A DNA stretch of 64,000 nt from Paucihalobacter ruber (GTDB lineage Bacteria > Bacteroidota > Bacteroidia > Flavobacteriales > Flavobacteriaceae): NCBI RefSeq assembly GCF_006494535.1, contig NZ_VHIQ01000004.1, forward strand, positions 1 to 64,000, written 5' to 3'. Shown here in pieces: positions 17,073-27,745 of this stretch. The translations under genes were made by a program, and so were the position numbers. The notes under the pieces were generated by a model. That model ran no database searches. It worked only from the letters and a program-made list of their open reading frames with translations, and had not been told where the DNA came from. Every line of letters starts with the position of its first letter. Position 1 is the stretch's first letter.

Positions 17073-18563
17073 TTAATCACTTTTCAACATTCTGCTTCGA
17101 TTTGACAGTGTGTGCTTTTTTAAAATCCGAAGACTTTCTGTTTTAACATCGTTTTGTTTTTGCATGTTCCAAAGCACATCCGAAGCTTTTTTTCTTGTTT
17201 TTTGAAGGTTTACAATGGGTTTTGGATAGTCTTCACCTAAAGTAAAATTGAAGAGTTTTTCTTCTAATGGCGTTAACAAATAAGGCTCGTGGATAAAGGC
17301 AATGGGCAGATTTTTTAACTCCGGCACCCAACGTTTAATAAATTCTGCTTCGGCGTCGTGCTCCTGACTATTTTTAATGGGATTATAAATGCGCAAGGTG
17401 TTAATGCCAGTTTCGCCGGCCTGCATTTGTAACTGTGGATAGTGAATGCCGGGTTCAAAATCTAAAAACATGCGCGATAAATGTTTTGAAGCGTCCTGCC
17501 ATGGTTGCCATAGGCAATGGGTAAAGAATGACACCACTAATGCGCGCATTCTAAAATTGAGATAACCTGTTTCCTTTAAACATCGCATGCTGGCATCTAC
17601 CAATGGAAAACCGGTTTGGCCTTCTCGCCAAGCTTCTTGATATTGAAGCGAAATACTTTTCTTAAGTTTCTGATAGGCTTTGTTGATACTTACAAATTCC
17701 ATACTGCACTCCATTTCAAACTTTTGAATAAAATGTGCTTGCCAACGCAATCTTGAGGCAAATGCAGCGATGTGTCTGGCGTTGTCTCGATTTTTGGTCG
17801 CCTGCGCATGCTGATACACTTGCCTAACGCTTAAATTGCCCCAAGCTAAATAGGGTGAAAGCCTGCTGCAACTTCTGCGTGCCAGTTCAGGTTTTGAAAT
17901 ATGAAACATGTAATTTTTATGTCGCTCGTCAAAAAAACTTTTTGCATATTTTAATCCTGTAGTAGTACCGCCTTTTTGAAATGGAGATGCACTGTTAGTA
18001 GTTAAATTAGGTATATAGAAATAGTTTTCAAGTTGTTCGACCTGTGAAATTGGTAGTAATTGTTCAGGTTTTGGATGAAATTCTATTTGAGGTTTACTCA
18101 TGTAATCGTCCCAACTTTCGAACCATTGAACGCGGTTTTTTAAACCTCTAACAACACCATTATTAATATTTTGATGCCAGGTGATTAAACTGTTTTTACA
18201 ATAACGCTCAAAGGCTTTGTCTCTGTCGTAGGTTACTTTAATACCGGTTTCCTGGTGTGAATATACTGCATCTATTTTATAAAATTGAAGTAGCTGATTG
18301 ATGGCTGCCATGACATCGCTCTTCACCACCAGTATTTTACTGTTATGAACTTTAAGTCGTTCGTTTAAATCGCGTAAAGACTCTTCAACAAAATCCCAGT
18401 GACGTTGGCTGTAATGTTCGTCGTTAAGTAGCATGTCTTCAAAAGCATACAACAGCAAAACCTTGTTACCAGATTGCAAGGCATTGTAAACAGCCTCATT
18501 ATCATGCAATCTTAAGTCTCTCTTCAGCCAAACTAGTGATATGTTTTGTTTGCTACTGTTCAT
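17073..18563 (-). CDS. FAD-binding photolyase/cryptochrome family protein
   Basis: 496 residues. Two-domain photolyase/cryptochrome fold: antenna domain [20 protein letters not shown] (8-27), FAD domain with [59 protein letters not shown] and [11 protein letters not shown]. The asparagine- and tryptophan-bearing NVGNWQW block of the class I enzyme is replaced by [19 protein letters not shown], which is typical of a separate bacterial clade often encoded beside DPRP proteins. Repair or signalling role is not decidable. It overlaps the DPRP gene by 11 nt. Confidence 0.87.
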   Translation of the reverse strand: MNSSKQNISLVWLKRDLRLHDNEAVYNALQSGNKVLLLYAFEDMLLNDEHYSQRHWDFVEESLRDLNERLKVHNSKILVVKSDVMAAINQLLQFYKIDAVYSHQETGIKVTYDRDKAFERYCKNSLITWHQNINNGVVRGLKNRVQWFESWDDYMSKPQIEFHPKPEQLLPISQVEQLENYFYIPNLTTNSASPFQKGGTTTGLKYAKSFFDERHKNYMFHISKPELARRSCSRLSPYLAWGNLSVRQVYQHAQATKNRDNARHIAAFASRLRWQAHFIQKFEMECSMEFVSINKAYQKLKKSISLQYQEAWREGQTGFPLVDASMRCLKETGYLNFRMRALVVSFFTHCLWQPWQDASKHLSRMFLDFEPGIHYPQLQMQAGETGINTLRIYNPIKNSQEHDAEAEFIKRWVPELKNLPIAFIHEPYLLTPLEEKLFNFTLGEDYPKPIVNLQKTRKKASDVLWNMQKQNDVKTESLRILKKHTLSNRSRMLKSD

Positions 18564-20040
18564 CTAATGTTTTTAGAAATCTTTGCGCATTATTTAGGTG
18601 ATTCAACTGCTTGTCTTTAGACATTTTATCAAAAGTTCTTATCAACATGCCCAATCTGGGATTGCTCAGGAAAAATTCACGGTTTTTATCCATAAAGTTC
18701 CAGAATAAACCGTCCCAAACATCTTGCCAAGCTCCTTTTTTATAATTACTCATTTTTATAACATAATTGCTACCACTTATATAAGGTTTGGTAGACATGA
18801 GTCCGCCATCGGCAAACTGGCTCATGCCATAAACATTAGGCACCATTACCCAGTCATAGGCATCAATGTACATTTCCATAAACCATCGGTACACTTCGTC
18901 AGGATCAAATTCGCACAACAGCATAAAATTGCCGAGTATCATTAATCGTTCAATGTGATGTGTGTAACCTGTTTTAAGTACTTTTTTAATACTGTCGTCA
19001 ACGGGTTCAATTCCAGTGGAGCCATCGTAAAATGACTTTGGAATTTTGCGTTTAAAGTTCCAGAAATTCTTAGTGCGTTCTTCCCGACCTTTCACCTCAT
19101 AGATACCTCTTATAAATTCGCGCCATCCAATAATTTGCCTTACAAATCCTTCAGTAGAATTTAGAGGAATATTGTGCTTTTCAGCAAATTCAATGGTCGT
19201 TTCTACCACGTATTTTGGGCTTAACAAGCCAACGTTGATCAATGGTGACAGTAAACTGTGATTGAGGATAATTTCTTCTTTAACGATGGCATCTTCATAA
19301 GGACCAAATTCTTTAAAACGATGTTTTAAAAATTGATCAAACCAGTCTTGTGCTGTACTAAAATTGGTGGGATATAAAGGCGTTTTGCCAATTTTGCCAA
19401 AATGACTACTAAAATATTGATCCACATAATTAACGGCTTCTTCATAATGGCTGTCAACCTCAGGAAATTCTATATTTGGCGGCGTCTGTTTGGCAGGATA
19501 TTTTTTACGGTTTTCGTCATCATAAGTCCATTTACCGCCTTCGGGTTGTGAATTTGCAGTTATCAATAAAACCAATCGTAGGCGCTCGTCTTTGTAAAAG
19601 GCTGTTTGAAAAAATTTCTTTTTTTTGGGTTGGAAAAAACCTGATAAATCTGCAGTAGTGTTGATAAACAACGGATTTTCAAACTTGTTTAAAATTATTT
19701 CATTTTTTGCAGCTGCTGAAATTAATCGCCTGCTCAACCAATCGTCGGTTGGATCTATGTAGTTGATTTGTTCAAGGCCATATTCCTTCAAATTTCGTAA
19801 TAAAAGCCGCACATCCGAAAGTTCTGAAACAGCCTCAATGTAGTGCGTTTTTATACCCTTTTCTTTCAAAAATGCTTCATATTGTTTCATACTGCTTCGG
19901 TGGAATGCGATTTTTTGCTTATGAAACTTATACTGTGTGAAAAACAAATCCACTTCAACCAAATACAGGTCGCCTTCAGCCTTAAACAAAGGCGACTCTT
20001 TAAATAATTGATGTGGAAAGATGAGGTTAGCTATTGTCAT
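18553..20040 (-). CDS. DPRP (PhrB-like) photolyase-related protein without Fe-S cysteines
   Basis: 495 residues of the deoxyribodipyrimidine photolyase-related family that includes Agrobacterium PhrB, a 6-4 photolyase with an Fe-S cluster. Conserved parts: [15 protein letters not shown] (5-19), [33 protein letters not shown], and [19 protein letters not shown]. In PhrB the segment after PYISGSNYV carries a CxxC; here it reads [18 protein letters not shown], with no cysteine. Only one cysteine (near LLCEFD) is seen in the C-terminal half. The cluster is therefore probably lost. The gene overlaps its neighbours on both sides. Confidence 0.87.
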   Translation of the reverse strand: MTIANLIFPHQLFKESPLFKAEGDLYLVEVDLFFTQYKFHKQKIAFHRSSMKQYEAFLKEKGIKTHYIEAVSELSDVRLLLRNLKEYGLEQINYIDPTDDWLSRRLISAAAKNEIILNKFENPLFINTTADLSGFFQPKKKKFFQTAFYKDERLRLVLLITANSQPEGGKWTYDDENRKKYPAKQTPPNIEFPEVDSHYEEAVNYVDQYFSSHFGKIGKTPLYPTNFSTAQDWFDQFLKHRFKEFGPYEDAIVKEEIILNHSLLSPLINVGLLSPKYVVETTIEFAEKHNIPLNSTEGFVRQIIGWREFIRGIYEVKGREERTKNFWNFKRKIPKSFYDGSTGIEPVDDSIKKVLKTGYTHHIERLMILGNFMLLCEFDPDEVYRWFMEMYIDAYDWVMVPNVYGMSQFADGGLMSTKPYISGSNYVIKMSNYKKGAWQDVWDGLFWNFMDKNREFFLSNPRLGMLIRTFDKMSKDKQLNHLNNAQRFLKTLDEQ

Positions 20041-20861
20041 TTTAGTTTTTTCAAGTTTGCATTTTGAACCAATGAAGTCATTTGGGTAATAGCAATATTG
20101 TTTAATTGTTGTAAACGTTCAGTCGGTGAAATTCCTTGACGAATTAAGACAGCGTTAATGCTTTCTAAGTTTGAAAGAACTACCAATTGCTCTAATGTAG
20201 CTTCATCGCGAATGTTACCTTTAGCTTCAGAGTTTCTAATTCGCCATTCAGCAGCTGTTTTTCCAAATAGTGCCATGTTTAGTAAATCGGCTTCTGATGC
20301 ATATACTAATGAGGTCTGTTTGGCAGTAAGTCTCTCTGGAATTAGTCTTTCTTTAATTGCATCAGTATGAATAGTATAGTTTACTTTGGCTAATGTGCGT
20401 TGTAAATTCCAGTCAAGTTTTTGGCGGTTGTTTTCTTCTTGTTTGAGGCGTTGAAATTCTTTAATTACATATAATTTGAATTCTATAGAAATCCATGAGG
20501 CAAACTCAAATGCAATATCTTTATGAGCGAAAGTACCACCATATCTGCCTGATTTTGATATAATACCAATAGCATTTGTGGTTTCAATCCAACGTTTTGG
20601 TGTAAGAACAAAGCTATTGAGACCTGCTTGTTTTCTAAACCCGTCGAATTCGACGGGTTTAAAATTGGGATTATACATCTGTTCCCAAAAACCAAGTAAT
20701 TCTATAGTGTTTCTGTTGCGTAACCAGTTTTTAATAATGTCATCGGTTTGTGCTGAATCTTTATATTTGGCAATGTCTGTGAGCGATATATAGTCGTCTA
20801 CCGCTCCTTTGTAAATTCTAATTTCTGTTCCTTTAACTGTAATATTTTTATTTTTTGTCAT
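20037..20861 (-). CDS. KilA-N domain protein
   Basis: 274 residues. KilA-N is a DNA-binding domain common in phages and large DNA viruses. Seen here: DDYISLTDIAKYKD (residues 22-35), NWLRNRNTIELLGFWEQ, and the C-terminal part of the domain RYGGTFAHKDIAFEFASWIS with EFKLYVIKEFQRLK. The remainder is a helical region ending LKKLK. It overlaps the DPRP start by 4 nt (ATGA), which predicts coupled translation within a photolyase operon. Either a recent insertion that kept the operon intact or a stable DNA-binding partner. Domain firm, role unknown. Confidence 0.88.
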   Translation of the reverse strand: MTKNKNITVKGTEIRIYKGAVDDYISLTDIAKYKDSAQTDDIIKNWLRNRNTIELLGFWEQMYNPNFKPVEFDGFRKQAGLNSFVLTPKRWIETTNAIGIISKSGRYGGTFAHKDIAFEFASWISIEFKLYVIKEFQRLKQEENNRQKLDWNLQRTLAKVNYTIHTDAIKERLIPERLTAKQTSLVYASEADLLNMALFGKTAAEWRIRNSEAKGNIRDEATLEQLVVLSNLESINAVLIRQGISPTERLQQLNNIAITQMTSLVQNANLKKLK

Positions 20862-20924
20862 GAATACTATTTTTAAGAATAGTAAATTTAAAAAACCTTG
20901 TTTAATTATTAATTGTCAATTACT

Positions 20925-22232
20925 TCAAAACAAAGTTTCTTGTAACCAAATACGCTGATACTTCCCATGCGGGTCGTAGTTATTGGCTTGAAGTTGCACA
21001 TTAAAAACGCGGTCTCGCGGGTCGTTCCCAACGCCGGCTACATACATCCAGTTGCCATAATTACTGTGAACATCGTAGTCGAGTAGGAGCGATTCAAAAT
21101 AGGCGGCACCAATGCGCCAATCTAACTTGAGTGTTTTGGCAAAGTACGAAGCTACGTTTTGTCGACCGCGATTGCTCATCCAACCGGTATGTTTTAACTC
21201 TAGCATATTGGCGTTGACAAATGGTTCTTTTGTTTGGCCGTTAATCCAGTTGTTAATGTCTTTTTCGTGATGGTACCAATCGTAATTAACGTTTAAAATA
21301 CCTCCCAATTTAAAGATGTCATCGCCATGCTTAAGCGACACGTATTTAAAATAGTCGCGCCAGATTAACTCAAAAATGAGCCAATAAGTAGAATCGTTTT
21401 TAAAATGTTCTTTTTCAAAACGCTTTACATTCCAAAAAATAGTTCTAGCCGATATACTGCCATTGGCCAACCATGCCGAAAATTTTGAACTGTAATCTGT
21501 GCCAATAAGTCCGTTACGAGTTTTTTTGTAAACCCCTAACTTTTTGGTTTGAAAAAAATAATCATTTAATCGATTGATAGCTTCGGTTTCGCCGCCTTTA
21601 AATGGAAAAGCCGAGTTGGGATGTGTTTCAAAATCTTCGAAACCCAAGTCTTCCAAAGAAGGAATATCAGCATCATTTTCGATTAAATTGTCTTTTGAAA
21701 ACATTGGTGTTTCAACTGCAGGACGCACTGTACTTTGTTTTTCAACATGCTTTCTAAAAACGGTGAACCCATTCGGAATTTCCTGAAAATCCATTTTAAT
21801 ATCATCTGGTTGATATAAAAACTGGTTAAACAAACTAACTAGTGTTACGTGAGATTGGAGTTGTTTTTGTAGTTGATTTTCAACTTCTCGTTCCTCAAAA
21901 GTCCACTCTTTTTGGAAGAAAATGCTTTCAATACCATATGCTTCGCACAGTTCGGGAATAATATCTTCGGGTTTGTCGAGAAAAACCAATAGAGAAACAC
22001 CTTGAGTTTTTAAATTGTGTTTCAGGTTAACCAGGGTTTCCAATAAGAACTTTGCTCTAAAGTTTTCGGTTTTTTTAAATCCGAATGGGTCAGTTTCAAA
22101 TTGCCTGGGATCGATACAGTATACGGCTAATAAACTATGAGTGTTGTGCGCTGCTTCGGTTAAAACCTCGTTGTCATTTATCCTTAAATCATTTCTAAAC
22201 CAAACCAGATGTTTTATTTGTTTCTTCTGCAT
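20925..22232 (-). CDS. DASH-family cryptochrome
   Basis: 435 residues. Cry-DASH proteins bind FAD and usually methenyltetrahydrofolate and repair dimers in single-stranded DNA. The antenna domain starts [19 protein letters not shown] (residues 6-24). The FAD domain has [36 protein letters not shown] and [17 protein letters not shown]. The DASH hallmark [19 protein letters not shown] closes it. It overlaps the start of the DUF2256 gene downstream of it on the minus strand by 19 nt, which makes translational coupling likely. FolE nearby could serve its folate antenna. Confidence 0.92.
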   Translation of the reverse strand: MQKKQIKHLVWFRNDLRINDNEVLTEAAHNTHSLLAVYCIDPRQFETDPFGFKKTENFRAKFLLETLVNLKHNLKTQGVSLLVFLDKPEDIIPELCEAYGIESIFFQKEWTFEEREVENQLQKQLQSHVTLVSLFNQFLYQPDDIKMDFQEIPNGFTVFRKHVEKQSTVRPAVETPMFSKDNLIENDADIPSLEDLGFEDFETHPNSAFPFKGGETEAINRLNDYFFQTKKLGVYKKTRNGLIGTDYSSKFSAWLANGSISARTIFWNVKRFEKEHFKNDSTYWLIFELIWRDYFKYVSLKHGDDIFKLGGILNVNYDWYHHEKDINNWINGQTKEPFVNANMLELKHTGWMSNRGRQNVASYFAKTLKLDWRIGAAYFESLLLDYDVHSNYGNWMYVAGVGNDPRDRVFNVQLQANNYDPHGKYQRIWLQETLF

Positions 22233-22345
22233 TTTTCACTGCAATATTTAACTTCTTCCCAATTGTTCTCCCATTTTTTGCGCCATGAAAAAGGTCGATG
22301 ACATACGGGACATATTTTCTGTGGAAGCTGTTGTTTCTTAATCAT
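22214..22345 (-). CDS. DUF2256 small zinc-binding protein
   Basis: 43 residues, shorter than most gene-finder limits. The pattern [20 protein letters not shown] followed by [11 protein letters not shown] is a close match to DUF2256. Four cysteines in CxxC...CxxxC spacing suggest a zinc ribbon. Its ATGA start overlaps the stop codon of the SDR gene by 4 nt and its end overlaps the DASH cryptochrome start by 19 nt, so the three genes are coupled. The family frequently sits beside photolyases or cryptochromes. Function not known. Confidence 0.9.
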   Translation of the reverse strand: MIKKQQLPQKICPVCHRPFSWRKKWENNWEEVKYCSEKCRRNK

Positions 22346-23769
22346 TTTTCTTTTACGATAGCATTGATCATACCATCAAAAACAAACCAATGAAAAGGCG
22401 TTACAGCATACCAATAAAGTCGTCCAGCCAATCCCTTAGGTCTAAATGTGGCGGTTTGATATAATATGTTATCTTCTATTTTAAACTCCAGCCAGGCTTC
22501 TCCCGGTAATTTCATTTCAGCGTAGAGCAATAATTTTTGTTTTTCCTTATTGGCGTAAATAACTCGCCAGAAGTCTAGAGCATCTCCTGCATTTAGTTCG
22601 TTTGGATGTCTTCTTCCTCTACGTAAACCTGTGCCACCAAAAAACTGGTCCATGAATCCGCGAATTTTCCACAGAAAAGTTCCGTAATACCAACCGGTAT
22701 CGCCACCAATTGCCCAAATTTTATCAATGACTTTATTGGTGTTTTTAACAGGTCTGGATTTAAAATCTTTAAAACAACCGTAAGTAGGAACATTGATAAA
22801 GGTATGAACGTAATTTTTTAACTTTCCGCTGCTGATGTAAGAATCCTTCCAGCTGGAAATAATACTATTCTGTTCTATTTTTACGAAGGCCAGACTTACC
22901 GCTTTTTTGTAAGACATGGGTTCAATTTCCAATTTTGAATTGATATCACTTGGGTTTCCAATCACTTCAACACCCATGCTATTTACAAGTGAAGCCGCCA
23001 GTTTGTACGAAGTTGAGGTTACAAAATACAGCCAGTACGAGGATAACCTCGGTGTCATTACCGGAACTGTTAAAATATAGCGTTTTAAGCCGCGTGTTTC
23101 AGCAAACTGAAGCAGCATTTCTTTGTAGGTAAGAACGTTGGGGCCAAAAATATCATAACTTTGGTTGTATAGGTCTTCTCTGCCAAGGGCTTTGGTTAAA
23201 AAGCTTAAAACATCCCTAACGCCAATGGGTTGTGTTTTGGTGTTAAGCCATTTTGGAGCAATCATAAATGGTAATTTTTCAACCAAATCCCTGATGATTT
23301 CAAACGATGCACTACCAGAACCGACTATAATACCGGCTTTAAAAACAGTTAAGGCATAGTGATGAGACTGTAATTGCTCTTCTACATTTTTCCTCGACAG
23401 CAGGTGCTTTGAGAGTTTGGTATCATTGGTAATGCCGCTTAAATAAATAACTTGTTTTACCCGAGTGCTTTCGGCATAACGTTTAAAATTGAATGCGCAT
23501 TTTTCTTCCAGTACATGAAATTCCTTAGCCGAATTACTCATAGAATGAATGAGATAATAAGCGGCATCAATATCTTTTGGAAGGTTCTTTAGCGTATCGG
23601 CTTTTAAAAAGTCGGCCTCAACTAATTCAATATCTTCTTGGTCTTTAAATAATTGTTTTACTCTTGGAATGTCTCTTACCGCACAAATTACGGTATGACC
23701 TTCTTGTAACAAAAGCGGAATAATTCTTTTGCCAATATATCCAGTTGCTCCTGTTACTAATATTCTCAT
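22342..23769 (-). CDS. SDR-type NAD(P)-binding protein with DUF2867 domain
   Basis: 475 residues. The N-terminal Rossmann domain begins [20 protein letters not shown] (GATGYIG glycine motif at 7-13). Blocks YLIHSM, VIYLSGI and [20 protein letters not shown] follow. The C-terminal part (about 300-475) carries the DUF2867 pattern: [28 protein letters not shown], with [12 protein letters not shown] and [12 protein letters not shown]. This fusion is often encoded next to photolyase genes in bacteria. The substrate is unknown. It overlaps DUF2256 by 4 nt. Confidence 0.88.
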   Translation of the reverse strand: MRILVTGATGYIGKRIIPLLLQEGHTVICAVRDIPRVKQLFKDQEDIELVEADFLKADTLKNLPKDIDAAYYLIHSMSNSAKEFHVLEEKCAFNFKRYAESTRVKQVIYLSGITNDTKLSKHLLSRKNVEEQLQSHHYALTVFKAGIIVGSGSASFEIIRDLVEKLPFMIAPKWLNTKTQPIGVRDVLSFLTKALGREDLYNQSYDIFGPNVLTYKEMLLQFAETRGLKRYILTVPVMTPRLSSYWLYFVTSTSYKLAASLVNSMGVEVIGNPSDINSKLEIEPMSYKKAVSLAFVKIEQNSIISSWKDSYISSGKLKNYVHTFINVPTYGCFKDFKSRPVKNTNKVIDKIWAIGGDTGWYYGTFLWKIRGFMDQFFGGTGLRRGRRHPNELNAGDALDFWRVIYANKEKQKLLLYAEMKLPGEAWLEFKIEDNILYQTATFRPKGLAGRLYWYAVTPFHWFVFDGMINAIVKEK

Positions 23770-23893
23770 TGGTTGGTTATATTTGGTATCTATCCTTTAT
23801 TCAATAAATCACGGTACTTTGACATCTAATTATATTTGTGTTTTTTACCGCTAAGTCGCGAAGATCGCAAAGAATTTAATGGCAGTAGTCACC

Positions 23894-24532
23894 TTAATCC
23901 TCCCGTCGTGCATAACCGTCTTTCGGTCTTTGATACTCAAGTCTTAAATGCGCATTAGGTACTGCATAAGCATCTAAGCCATTAATGGCTGCTACTTTTG
24001 CTTTTGACAAATCTATAAAACCGTCGTTGTGTAACAGATCTTCATCTACGTATAAATGTACAATTTTTCCAACTACCAAAATGGTATTATTAGCAGGAAT
24101 GGGATGTTCTTCTACAAATTCCATGGCCAGTTGCACCGGACAACCACCAACAAAAGGTGCGTGAAAATTGTCGCGATAAATTTGGTTTAAAGCGGTAACG
24201 TCAAATTCAGATACCTCTTTGGCATATTTGGCCGAGGTGTGATGTGCCTCTTCTAAAATATTTTCGTGAATATGATTGATGGTGAAGAACCCTGTTGATT
24301 TAATATTGTCGTAAGTATGACGCATGACGGTCGTTGGTCTTAAAAAGAAGCCCAGTAAGCCGGGATTTGATCCCAAATGCGTTACTGAGCTAAACACTGC
24401 CACATTGCTGTAACCATCCTGAGATTTTGTGCCTATAAGGTTAGCCGACTTATAACCTGAGCAACTGTTAATAAGGTTGATACGGTATAAGTGATGCAGT
24501 TGATCTATATCGTCACTGTTAAACTGCTTCAT
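23894..24532 (-). CDS. Flavin reductase family protein
   Basis: 212 residues of the flavin reductase-like, FMN-binding split-barrel family. Typical blocks: SYKSANLIGT-like opening (GYKSANLIGTKSQDGYSNVA, residues 22-41), FSSVTHLGSNPGLLGFFLRPTTVMRHTYDN and GFFTINHIHE. The last residues are KDGYARRED. Members use NAD(P)H to reduce free flavin or act as flavoproteins. The start overlaps the AarF gene end by 14 nt. A flavin reductase in a photolyase block could help keep FAD reduced, which is inference. Confidence 0.87.
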   Translation of the reverse strand: MKQFNSDDIDQLHHLYRINLINSCSGYKSANLIGTKSQDGYSNVAVFSSVTHLGSNPGLLGFFLRPTTVMRHTYDNIKSTGFFTINHIHENILEEAHHTSAKYAKEVSEFDVTALNQIYRDNFHAPFVGGCPVQLAMEFVEEHPIPANNTILVVGKIVHLYVDEDLLHNDGFIDLSKAKVAAINGLDAYAVPNAHLRLEYQRPKDGYARRED

Positions 24533-25841
24533 TCAGTTTGTGAAAATTATTGATTTGTACGTTCTGAGCTTTTAAATCGAACATTAAATTATAGAGTCCA
24601 AAAAACGTTCTATTCATGTAGATAAAATGTTTAGAACCACGATTGCCATTCATTTTTCTCAATTCGGTGCTTTTCGTGTAACGCTCACTTAATTCACCAA
24701 TTTTATCAAAAAAGGTGTGGTCTGAAAAATCGAAAGTTTCATTGTGAAATGGCTGTGTAAACAAACTCAACAAATCGTGGAATAGGGCAGAGAAGAACTT
24801 AATTTCCTCAGGGCTATCGTCTGTTCTTAAAATTTCAAGTTCATAAAGCTTTTGCATGAAAAACGCTTTATTTTCAATGCTGTCTTTTCTGGCTAATTCA
24901 AAATAAGGCACATAGAAATCGTCGGGAATGATTTTCATACAGCCAAAATCTAGTGCGATTAATTCACCGTCTTTAGAAATTAAAAAATTTCCGGGATGCG
25001 GATCGGCGTGCACCTTTCTCAATACGTGAATTTGGTACATGTAAAAATCCCAAAGCGCTTGACCTAACTGGTTAGACATTTCCTGACTGGTGTTGTGCTT
25101 TACAAATTCAGATAAGTGTTCGCCTTGCATGTAATCCATCGTGATAATTCGATCTGAAGATAACTCTTCGTAATACTTAGGAAAACGTAAATTTGGAATG
25201 TGACTGCAGGCGTTGGCAACCTCTTTACTTTGTTGTACTTCTAAAATGTAATTGGTTTCTTCAACCAACTTATCTTCAACTTCTTTAAAGTACTTATCAG
25301 AATCTTTTCCTTTGATATTAAACATTTTAATAGCAATTGGCTTTACCAAAGCCAAATCTGATGCGATACTATTGGCTACACCCGGATATTGAATTTTCAC
25401 AGCAAGTTTTTTCCCATCCTTTTCAGCTAAATGTACCTGACCAATACTGGCGGCATTTACCGATGTGGTGTTGAATTGATCAAACAGTTCGTTTGGGTGT
25501 TTACCAAAGTAATTTTTAAATGTTTTTACAACCAGAGGTGGCGATAATGGAGGTACTGAAAATTGCGCTAATGAGAATTTTTCAACATAAGCTTGCGGCA
25601 AAATGCTTTTTTCCATGCTTAGCATTTGCGCTACTTTTAAAGCGCTGCCTTTTAATTGCTTTAAGCCATCGTAAATGTCTTCGGCATTATTTTCGTTGAG
25701 ACGTTGTTTCGCTTCAACTTCGGTTTTGGTGATTTTATCACCGTAGTATTTAATATAGTTTACGCCCACTTTTGCACCGGTTTGAACCAGTTTTGTAGCG
25801 CGTTGAATTTTTGATGTAGGTATACTATTTAAGGTTTTCAA
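24519..25841 (-). CDS. AarF/UbiB (ABC1) kinase-like protein
   Basis: 440 residues of the ABC1/UbiB atypical kinase family. Marks: the KxGQ-like motif region replaced by GLKQLKGSALKVAQMLSMEK (family KGSALKxxQ helix, residues 59-78), AEKDGKKLAVKIQYPGV with the ATP lysine, RKVHADPHPGNFLI catalytic loop and ALDFGCMK. UbiB-like proteins support quinone biosynthesis or lipid homeostasis. The C-terminal residues lack an obvious membrane anchor. It lies 15 nt after the TetR-like gene. Confidence 0.9.
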   Translation of the reverse strand: MKTLNSIPTSKIQRATKLVQTGAKVGVNYIKYYGDKITKTEVEAKQRLNENNAEDIYDGLKQLKGSALKVAQMLSMEKSILPQAYVEKFSLAQFSVPPLSPPLVVKTFKNYFGKHPNELFDQFNTTSVNAASIGQVHLAEKDGKKLAVKIQYPGVANSIASDLALVKPIAIKMFNIKGKDSDKYFKEVEDKLVEETNYILEVQQSKEVANACSHIPNLRFPKYYEELSSDRIITMDYMQGEHLSEFVKHNTSQEMSNQLGQALWDFYMYQIHVLRKVHADPHPGNFLISKDGELIALDFGCMKIIPDDFYVPYFELARKDSIENKAFFMQKLYELEILRTDDSPEEIKFFSALFHDLLSLFTQPFHNETFDFSDHTFFDKIGELSERYTKSTELRKMNGNRGSKHFIYMNRTFFGLYNLMFDLKAQNVQINNFHKLNEAV

Positions 25842-25856
25842 TAGGATTTTATTTAA

Positions 25857-26513
25857 TTAGTTCATTTGCATTCTTTCTTTGAAAAGAAATTTTCCAAAGT
25901 CAATCACACTTTTAAGGGGCTGCGTATTGATAACGTCGAAACTGGTTTTAAGCGATTTTTCTATGAAAATATCGGTTTTTTCAAATCCGGCTGAGGTGTC
26001 ATCCATCCAAAACTTGATGGTTACTAATAACTGTAACCAAGCTGTTTCAACAATGGTACGCTGTTGTATTTTTTCGATTTGTTCTTGATCAATATTGAAG
26101 GTTTCAATTTCAAGACTTTTAATATAGTCTGAAAATTCAGATTTGAGTTTTGACAAGGACTTAATAGCATTTAATGGCTTATCCTCGCTGTTTAGTGCAT
26201 GAATAACGTAACTGCGGTTGGCAGTTAAAATCTCGAAAAACGTGTAGTAAAAACTTAGTAACTTGTTTCTGGCATCAAAAGATTGGTAATCTTCGTTAGT
26301 AGCAAGCAAGTTTAATGCGTTGTGAAAAAACGCTGTGAAAATCTTTTGCTCTAATGCTTTGAAATTGCCAAAATGATTGTAAAATAATGCTTCTTCAAAG
26401 TTATTGTCTTTAGCAAATTTATAAACCGAATGTGGTGATTTACCATGCTCTAACACGTAATCCATGTAAAAATCGATAAGGTTGTTTTCCGTAATAGTTT
26501 TTTTCTTGGCCAT
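25857..26513 (-). CDS. TetR-like regulator
   Basis: 218 residues, all-helical, with an N-terminal helix-turn-helix spanning roughly 8-55 (LIDFYMDYVLEHGKSPHSVYKFAKD, then LFYNHFGNFKALEQKIFTAF), the TetR DNA-binding pattern. The C-terminal helices are a ligand or dimer domain not assigned to a subtype. It heads the minus-strand block that includes AarF, flavin reductase and photolyase genes. As first gene it may regulate itself and the AarF/flavin reductase genes, but no operator could be confirmed. Confidence 0.8.
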   Translation of the reverse strand: MAKKKTITENNLIDFYMDYVLEHGKSPHSVYKFAKDNNFEEALFYNHFGNFKALEQKIFTAFFHNALNLLATNEDYQSFDARNKLLSFYYTFFEILTANRSYVIHALNSEDKPLNAIKSLSKLKSEFSDYIKSLEIETFNIDQEQIEKIQQRTIVETAWLQLLVTIKFWMDDTSAGFEKTDIFIEKSLKTSFDVINTQPLKSVIDFGKFLFKERMQMN

Positions 26514-26640
26514 GATGATTATTTTAAAGTGTAAAGGTACAAAATGTTTAAAGAATTAATTTAAAAGTTAAACAATATTAGTTGAACTTTAACACTGTTG
26601 TCGATAGGGCTCTTAATGCCGTTCAATGTGTTTGACGACC

Positions 26641-27546
26641 TTATTCTTCGGATGGTTTTATGGTTTCATATTTATTGTGAACCAATAATATAAGTAAACC
26701 AAAGACAATAGACGATAGGATTAAAATATTGTTGAGTAGTCCTTCCGCAGAAAACGATAATCGCAACAATATGGTTGAAATAATAAAACCTGAATTGCGA
26801 ATAACTTTATGAAAACTATCGGTGTAAAAAAACGAAATGAGTAATAGTAAAACATCTACAATTATTAAAACAGTAAAAAATTCTTCGAAGAAAATATTGT
26901 TGATTTTAACGAATGAACCAAGATTTAAATCGTCATTCCAGTTAATGCCAGACAGCCATCCAAACAGTGAATAAGCAGCTAAGATAATGATTACAGGCAC
27001 CAATGTAACAGCAATTAACTTTTTTAAATTGATGAAATATTCGATATTAAGTTTGGTTAAGTTTTTGTCTTTGTCGCTTAGGGATTGTTTTTGGATATTT
27101 TTTTTGAAAAGGTAAATGATAAAGAAAATGAGTATCGCCAAAAGTATATCATAAGTAAATTGTAAATCTCCTTTAATCTCAAGCCAGTCTTTTGTGAGTT
27201 CTAAATCGGAGAAATCTTTAAACAGTCGTCTTATTACAATAAGTGTAATGATTTCATATTGCTTACTAACATAAGTGGTAACCGATTTTGGCATGTAGAA
27301 TACCAGTAAATACACTTCGTAGATAAGTATGAATGAAAACGGCGTATAGATAGCGGCAATCGGGTTTTTAAAAAGTGTAATTTCGGCACTTACAGTTAAC
27401 ACGCCAATATTCACGAAATAGATAAGTAGTAAGTGGATTAAAAAAGATACAATAGCTAAAACCAGTATAACCCGTTCCAGTTTTTCTTTTGTATCGACAG
27501 AGAGGAATTTATTAAATAAATAACTCAGTAATTTGGTGTTTTTCAT
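26641..27546 (-). CDS. Multi-pass membrane protein, unknown
   Basis: About 301 residues from the ATG at 27546 (MKNTKLLSYLFNKFLSVDTK). The open frame extends to 27585, but those residues look unstructured. About seven hydrophobic segments can be picked out, for example LVLAIVSFLIHLLLIYFV, YTPFSFILIYEVYLLVFY, YDILLAILIFFIIYLF, LIAVTLVPVIIILAAYSLF, FTVLIIVDVLLLLISFF and NNILILSSIVFGLLIL. No family recognised. It stands alone, with short flanking gaps. Possibly an ion or stress-related channel given its MscS neighbour, but this is a guess only. Confidence 0.65.
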   Translation of the reverse strand: MKNTKLLSYLFNKFLSVDTKEKLERVILVLAIVSFLIHLLLIYFVNIGVLTVSAEITLFKNPIAAIYTPFSFILIYEVYLLVFYMPKSVTTYVSKQYEIITLIVIRRLFKDFSDLELTKDWLEIKGDLQFTYDILLAILIFFIIYLFKKNIQKQSLSDKDKNLTKLNIEYFINLKKLIAVTLVPVIIILAAYSLFGWLSGINWNDDLNLGSFVKINNIFFEEFFTVLIIVDVLLLLISFFYTDSFHKVIRNSGFIISTILLRLSFSAEGLLNNILILSSIVFGLLILLVHNKYETIKPSEE

Positions 27547-27745
27547 AATGCATGTTAAGCCCGATGATATTGGCTGTTTTTGCATTGATTGATGAGAAGT
27601 TGGTTGATTGGAATTTTTTTAATTGCCTGATTTGAAAGCATAATTTCTAATCAGTTTCTTTTAATATTACTGTTCGAAGATATATAATTTAATTGAATAT
27701 TTTCTAATTTAGGTAAATAACATTATAGATCGACTTTTAAAAACG

